Below, one piece after another: positions 18,710 through 21,681 of a DNA stretch of 21,681 bases (positions within the stretch are counted from its first letter, which is position 1; every line of letters begins with the position of its first letter). The stretch spans positions 1 to 21,681 of the forward strand of contig JAUCBJ010002210.1 in assembly GCA_032718475.1 (NCBI GenBank), in the 5' to 3' direction. The position numbers were made by a program, and so were the translations under genes. This DNA is from Nemertoderma westbladi (Eukaryota > Xenacoelomorpha > Nemertodermatida > Nemertodermatidae). The notes under the pieces were generated by a model, which was not told the DNA's origin, made no database searches, and saw nothing but the letters and a program-made list of their open reading frames with translations.

Positions 18710-19040
18710 AATGCTAGCTAGCGATTTTGCAAGTTAGCTATTATTTTTTGAAAAAGCAACTTCAAGAACTAGCTACTACAAAAAAAAATAACGTTTATGG
18801 GTACACATACTATCTACATATTTTTTTACTAGCTATTTTTAAGCAGTTTTTTTGCATATGACAATGTTCTAGAACATATCCCAAAAAGCGGCCAAAAAAA
18901 TATATTAATTTTTTTATGGTATCTAGTATTTTTTGTCTAGCTAGTGTTTTAAAAAAAATTTACTAGCTATTTTTAAGCGCAGTTTTATTTTTTTCAAAAA
19001 ATAAAAGATGCAGTATGACATTCTAGAATATTTTGTTACT
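18710..19040. repeat. Internally repetitive AT-rich block with CTAGCTA motifs
   Basis: The phrase tactagctatttttaagc occurs at about 18828 and again at about 18960. In both places it is followed by a T-rich stretch and then atgaca..ttctaga, giving a diverged direct repeat of about 133 bp. Several CTAGCTA/TAGCTAG motifs lie around it (18713-18725, 18768-18775, 18935-18945). It has no coding potential. Confidence 0.55.
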
Positions 19041-19186
19041 TGCAAAGTAAAAAACTGTCACTAAACAATAACTGGAATTGAAAAGAGTAAATTAAAAGAT
19101 GGAAGAAATCCATTCATGGAGATAATAAAGAAATAACAGCAACCTACCCTGTTGATTAAATCATACTGTTTAAATATTTATATAGT
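19041..19186. other. AT-rich DNA between repeats
   Basis: Nothing is recognised in this stretch. Confidence 0.35.
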
Positions 19187-19367
19187 TAAATATAAATATC
19201 TTGAAACATGGTAACAATGGTTTATGTTATAAAAATGTAGTGTTATACGGAACTGTGACCCAAAGTAGTACCCAACTCAAAATTTGGTATATATAAATAT
19301 TATTATATCGTACTTTGTGAACACAGGAACATGCAGTAAAATCCACTCTCATCTACTTTGCTAAGCT
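19187..19367 (+). repeat. 188-bp direct repeat, copy 2 (181 bp)
   Basis: This is the near-identical partner of 17856-18043. Its left neighbour (tttatatagt) has nothing in common with the LTR that abuts copy 1. Confidence 0.85.
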
Positions 19368-19728
19368 ACTTCTGTACTTTTTCTGTACTATCCCTTACGG
19401 TATCGATTTATGAAACGGGTACAATAAAAAGAGATGCCACAGTACAGTTAAAAGGAGCTAAACTGGAAATAACAAATATAGTTACCGTAGAAACATTACC
19501 TAAATGTTATAATCGCTGAAATTTGTTGTCTTTAATAATTATGTTAACACTCTAACAATGTCAGGTTAGGAAATAAATATCAGCCCAATTTCGATTCTTA
19601 ACCTTGTCTAAAGTTACAGAAAGGCCACGCTAATAAAATTAACATAATTTATCTAACTTTCCTGCATATTCTTGTAACTAATGGTATAATTAAAGGCGAT
19701 TGAAATCGCAACACTAAACTTTAATTCC
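19368..19728. other. Intergenic DNA, possible promoter region
   Basis: No gene is seen. The stretch leads into an X-box-like site and a small + strand ORF. Confidence 0.35.
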
Positions 19729-19742
19729 GTCTCCATAGCAAC
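19729..19742. promoter_or_regulatory. X-box-like motif upstream of small ORF
   Basis: GTCTCCATAGCAAC matches the RFX X-box layout (half-site, AT spacer, AGCAAC) with one deviation in the left half. Further half-sites lie at about 19839 (gttgctatgcc) and 19878 (ttagcaac). It is about 160 bases before the ATG at 19900. Confidence 0.3.
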
Positions 19743-19899
19743 AGGATCTAAAAATCAGACGAAAAAGATTGTCAATTTTTCGTAAATGAACTAAATTGAC
19801 TTTGTAGAAGATTTTAATCCACTATGACATGCTGTATTGCAGTTGCTATGCCTTAAAGTAGGGTTATGTGGTCCTTAGCAACTAGGTCGTTATTTCAAA

Positions 19900-20106
19900 A
19901 TGCCCAAAGTAAAAAATGTTATAATCGCCATTTCCTCATTAAGTGGGACCTATAGAATTCAAAACATCAAAACAATTAAATCCGTCCAAAAAGTTTCGGT
20001 ATACCTTTCCTTTGTGGCTGCCGCACTAGTTTGGTTATCTTACAAGTTAGAACAATGGAGAAAACTCAAGATGTGTTCTAGAAGTTTATTGATTCTAAGT
20101 TATTGA
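19900..20106 (+). CDS. Small membrane-protein-like ORF, 68 aa
   Basis: I do not recognise this protein. The ATG at 19900 has A at -3. The peptide starts basic (MPKVKN), has a hydrophobic segment at about residues 33-48 (VYLSFVAAALVWLSY), and then a charged stretch (KLEQWRKLK) and a short hydrophobic end. That is the layout of a single-pass membrane or tail-anchored peptide. X-box-like sites upstream would suit a ciliary gene. There is no AATAAA close downstream on the + strand. It overlaps the poly(A) signal of the opposing minus-strand gene. It could equally be a chance frame. Confidence 0.3.
   Translation: MPKVKNVIIAISSLSGTYRIQNIKTIKSVQKVSVYLSFVAAALVWLSYKLEQWRKLKMCSRSLLILSY
20095..20100 (-). 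terminator. Poly(A) signal AATAAA for the minus-strand ORF
   Basis: AATAAA on the minus strand lies about 146 bases beyond the stop of the repeat-bearing ORF. That is a normal distance for an animal 3' UTR. Confidence 0.4.
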
Positions 20107-20245
20107 TTACTTTACAGCGTTAGGAGGATACCATCAGAGCGCCGATAAGTTGATATATAATGTAACTAAATATGTTTTAGTAAAGAGATACAAACCGGTA
20201 ATAGTTTGTTAGTTAAACCTAAAAGTATAAGTGGAGCTGATTGAG

Positions 20246-21681
20246 TTAGAGTTTAATATAAACCAAACAGTTACGGACAGTTTCGTAAACAAATAATCCT
20301 TTATTGGCTACAGCCAACCCACCGAACCCGTCTACCGGCACCGCACCCAATAGGGATACTTTACTTCCATCATCAACCCAATCATAAACACCGAGATAAT
20401 GTTTATCATCTTCTTCTAAAGGAACTAAGAGATAATAATATCGGCCTTGGTACAGCGGCTTCACTCCCCCGATAGGGACGGATTTACCGCAATGTAGAAC
20501 TGATCGCGTTCTATGCAATACGAGGGTAACGTTGGGGTTGGAGCCGCGAACGTTATAGTGGCAGACGGATATCTTCAGTTTGTTGGGTTGGAATAGAAAG
20601 GCGGGTAATGGGTTGTCGCCGAACCAACCGGTACCAAGGAGTCGCCCGGGTTCATCGACACGGGAAATCCAACTAATCGAACAATCGTTTGTGTTCAATG
20701 TAATTATGTAATTATATTCAGTAATTACATGAACATAACGATCCCAATACCGCGACAACCCAGTTATAGACCCTAGAGGTCTACCGAGGTGTCTCTCGTT
20801 ACCCAGACAACGATGTCGGACTTTCTCTCCAACCGCCTCTGTATCTATAAGAAACAGACAAACATCCGTCGCGGCGATCCAGATTGTATCGCTGAGACTC
20901 TCCAAGAATAGAATCGGTTTCTTTGCGGCGTTGCAGTCGCTTTTTACCCCTACTGGTTCTCCACGTGGAGATAAAGAATCGTCGGCGTTGACGTTATAGA
21001 AACAGATCCTGTCGGTTACGGAGTCGGTTATCCCCAGGATCCTCCCGCCACAACCAATCGGGCCGACTTTACCGATTCCCATTCTCCGACAATCGATCCG
21101 ACAAGTTTCCTTTAGAGTCGGACGTTTTAGTAAAACTTTCTCGTATTGGAGGAGATCAAATCGCCTCTCCATTTCAACCCCCACTGGATCCCCCACCTTC
21201 ACCAGCTCCCCCACATTATCCAGCTCCATTGGATCCCCAACCACTCCTAGCTCCACTGGATTCCACACCTTCTCCGTCCCCACTGGATCTGGATCCCCCA
21301 CCTTCTCCGGCCCAAATGGATCCTCCACCTTCTCCAGCTCCCCTGGATCCCCCACCTCCACCAGACCCACTGCATCCCCCACATTATCCACCCCCACTGG
21401 ATCCTCCACCTTCTCCAGCTCCCCTGAATCTCCCACCTTCCTAAGCCCCACTGGATCCCCCACCTTCACCAGACCCACTGGATCCCCCACCTTCCCCATC
21501 CCCACTGGATCATCTACCTTCTCTACCTCCACTGGATCCCCCACCTTCACCAGAACCACTGGATCCCCCACCTTCCCCAGCCCCCCTGGATCCCTCACCT
21601 TCTCCATCTCCTCTGGATCCCTCCCCTTCTCTCCTAAATCCCCTTTATTTACGACACAAACACGACCGATAAACCCTCCCA
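20246..21681 (-). CDS. Partial repeat-bearing protein with beta-rich C-terminal domain
   Basis: The frame is open from the window edge to a stop at 20248-20246. A Met occurs at 21607, but 24 upstream codons (including GFIGRVCVVNKGD) are also open, so the true start is probably outside. About 16 copies of a nine-residue repeat, consensus (L/V)xKVGDPVG, run from about 21640 to 21179; two units are irregular (11 and 6 residues). The remaining roughly 310 residues alternate hydrophobic strands and turns, for example RILGITDS..DRICFYNV, DTIWIAATDVCLFLID and, at the end, GFGGLAVANKGLFVYETVRNCLVYIKL. This is reminiscent of propeller blades. I recognise no family, catalytic motif, signal peptide or membrane helix. 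The sequence has no stop or frameshift over 1.4 kb, which supports real coding. There is no intron in view. NKG occurs both just before the repeats and near the C-terminus, so the repeats may be an expansion inside a loop of the propeller-like domain. Confidence 0.6.
   Translation of the reverse strand, partial: GGFIGRVCVVNKGDLGEKGRDPEEMEKVRDPGGLGKVGDPVVLVKVGDPVEVEKVDDPVGMGKVGDPVGLVKVGDPVGLRKVGDSGELEKVEDPVGVDNVGDAVGLVEVGDPGELEKVEDPFGPEKVGDPDPVGTEKVWNPVELGVVGDPMELDNVGELVKVGDPVGVEMERRFDLLQYEKVLLKRPTLKETCRIDCRRMGIGKVGPIGCGGRILGITDSVTDRICFYNVNADDSLSPRGEPVGVKSDCNAAKKPILFLESLSDTIWIAATDVCLFLIDTEAVGEKVRHRCLGNERHLGRPLGSITGLSRYWDRYVHVITEYNYIITLNTNDCSISWISRVDEPGRLLGTGWFGDNPLPAFLFQPNKLKISVCHYNVRGSNPNVTLVLHRTRSVLHCGKSVPIGGVKPLYQGRYYYLLVPLEEDDKHYLGVYDWVDDGSKVSLLGAVPVDGFGGLAVANKGLFVYETVRNCLVYIKL
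21179..21640 (-). repeat. Coding 27-bp minisatellite
   Basis: The + strand unit is actggatcccccaccttcac followed by cagaccc (27 bases), repeated about 16 times with substitutions. On the minus strand it encodes the nine-residue repeats. Most length changes are multiples of three, so the frame is kept. Confidence 0.85.

Noticed and set aside
17856-19367. LTR pair of a short retroelement formed by the 188-bp repeats
   Set aside because: The repeats lack TG...CA ends, and there is no primer-binding site, polypurine tract or coding sequence between them.
21229-21444. Proline-rich + strand ORF
   Set aside because: It is only the antisense reading of the 27-bp coding minisatellite.
1-21681. CRISPR array, prokaryotic operon or phage
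   Set aside because: There are no spaced identical repeats of CRISPR type and no compact gene runs. The sequence is clearly eukaryotic.

Overview
This is a AT-rich, gene-poor stretch of an animal nuclear genome, most likely a marine invertebrate. The grounds are a metazoan-type coiled-coil gene, decayed non-LTR and LTR retrotransposons, foldback elements, candidate RFX X-boxes, AATAAA-type poly(A) signals, and long G/C homopolymers. There is no bacterial organisation: no operons, Shine-Dalgarno sites or rRNA/tRNA clusters. I cannot name the species.

Layout. 1-1490 holds a roughly 690-bp noncoding repeat (second copy near 4.7-5.4 kb) and a 163-bp tandem duplication. 1491-1536 is a poly(G)/poly(C) hairpin. 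1740-4227 is the 3' half of a decayed LTR retrotransposon on the + strand: a gag-like frame with a CCHC zinc knuckle, a polypurine tract and a 3' LTR. 6345-7565 is the broken C-terminal end and 3' UTR of a non-LTR retrotransposon (+). 7614-7950 is a separate, badly decayed reverse transcriptase fragment (-). 8240-8858 carries low-confidence small exons on the minus strand, next to a near-perfect RFX X-box. 9.0-11.9 kb is mostly AT-rich DNA with retrotransposon tails and a few inverted repeats. 11.95-13.8 kb is a nest of foldback (inverted-repeat) elements.

The best gene is on the minus strand at 14.97-16.68 kb: a 570-residue, intronless coiled-coil protein whose N-terminus (PEHPLP motif, then CxxC) resembles LEKR1. 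Its 3' end looks frameshifted, because about 100 further coding-like residues continue in another frame to 14713. Short inverted and direct repeats with 18-base G/C runs bracket the gene. 17211-17855 is a second LTR of the same family as the one at 3639-4227. A 188-bp repeat starts exactly at its edge and recurs 1.3 kb downstream.

The right end has a small membrane-protein-like ORF (19900-20106, +) and a large partial minus-strand ORF running off the window. That ORF carries about 16 nine-residue repeats followed by a roughly 300-residue beta-rich domain of unknown function.

No pathway links the genes. The common theme is mobile-element debris around one good gene, one repeat-bearing orphan gene and some weak small-gene candidates. 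If real, the X-boxes would hint at ciliary expression of neighbouring small genes.
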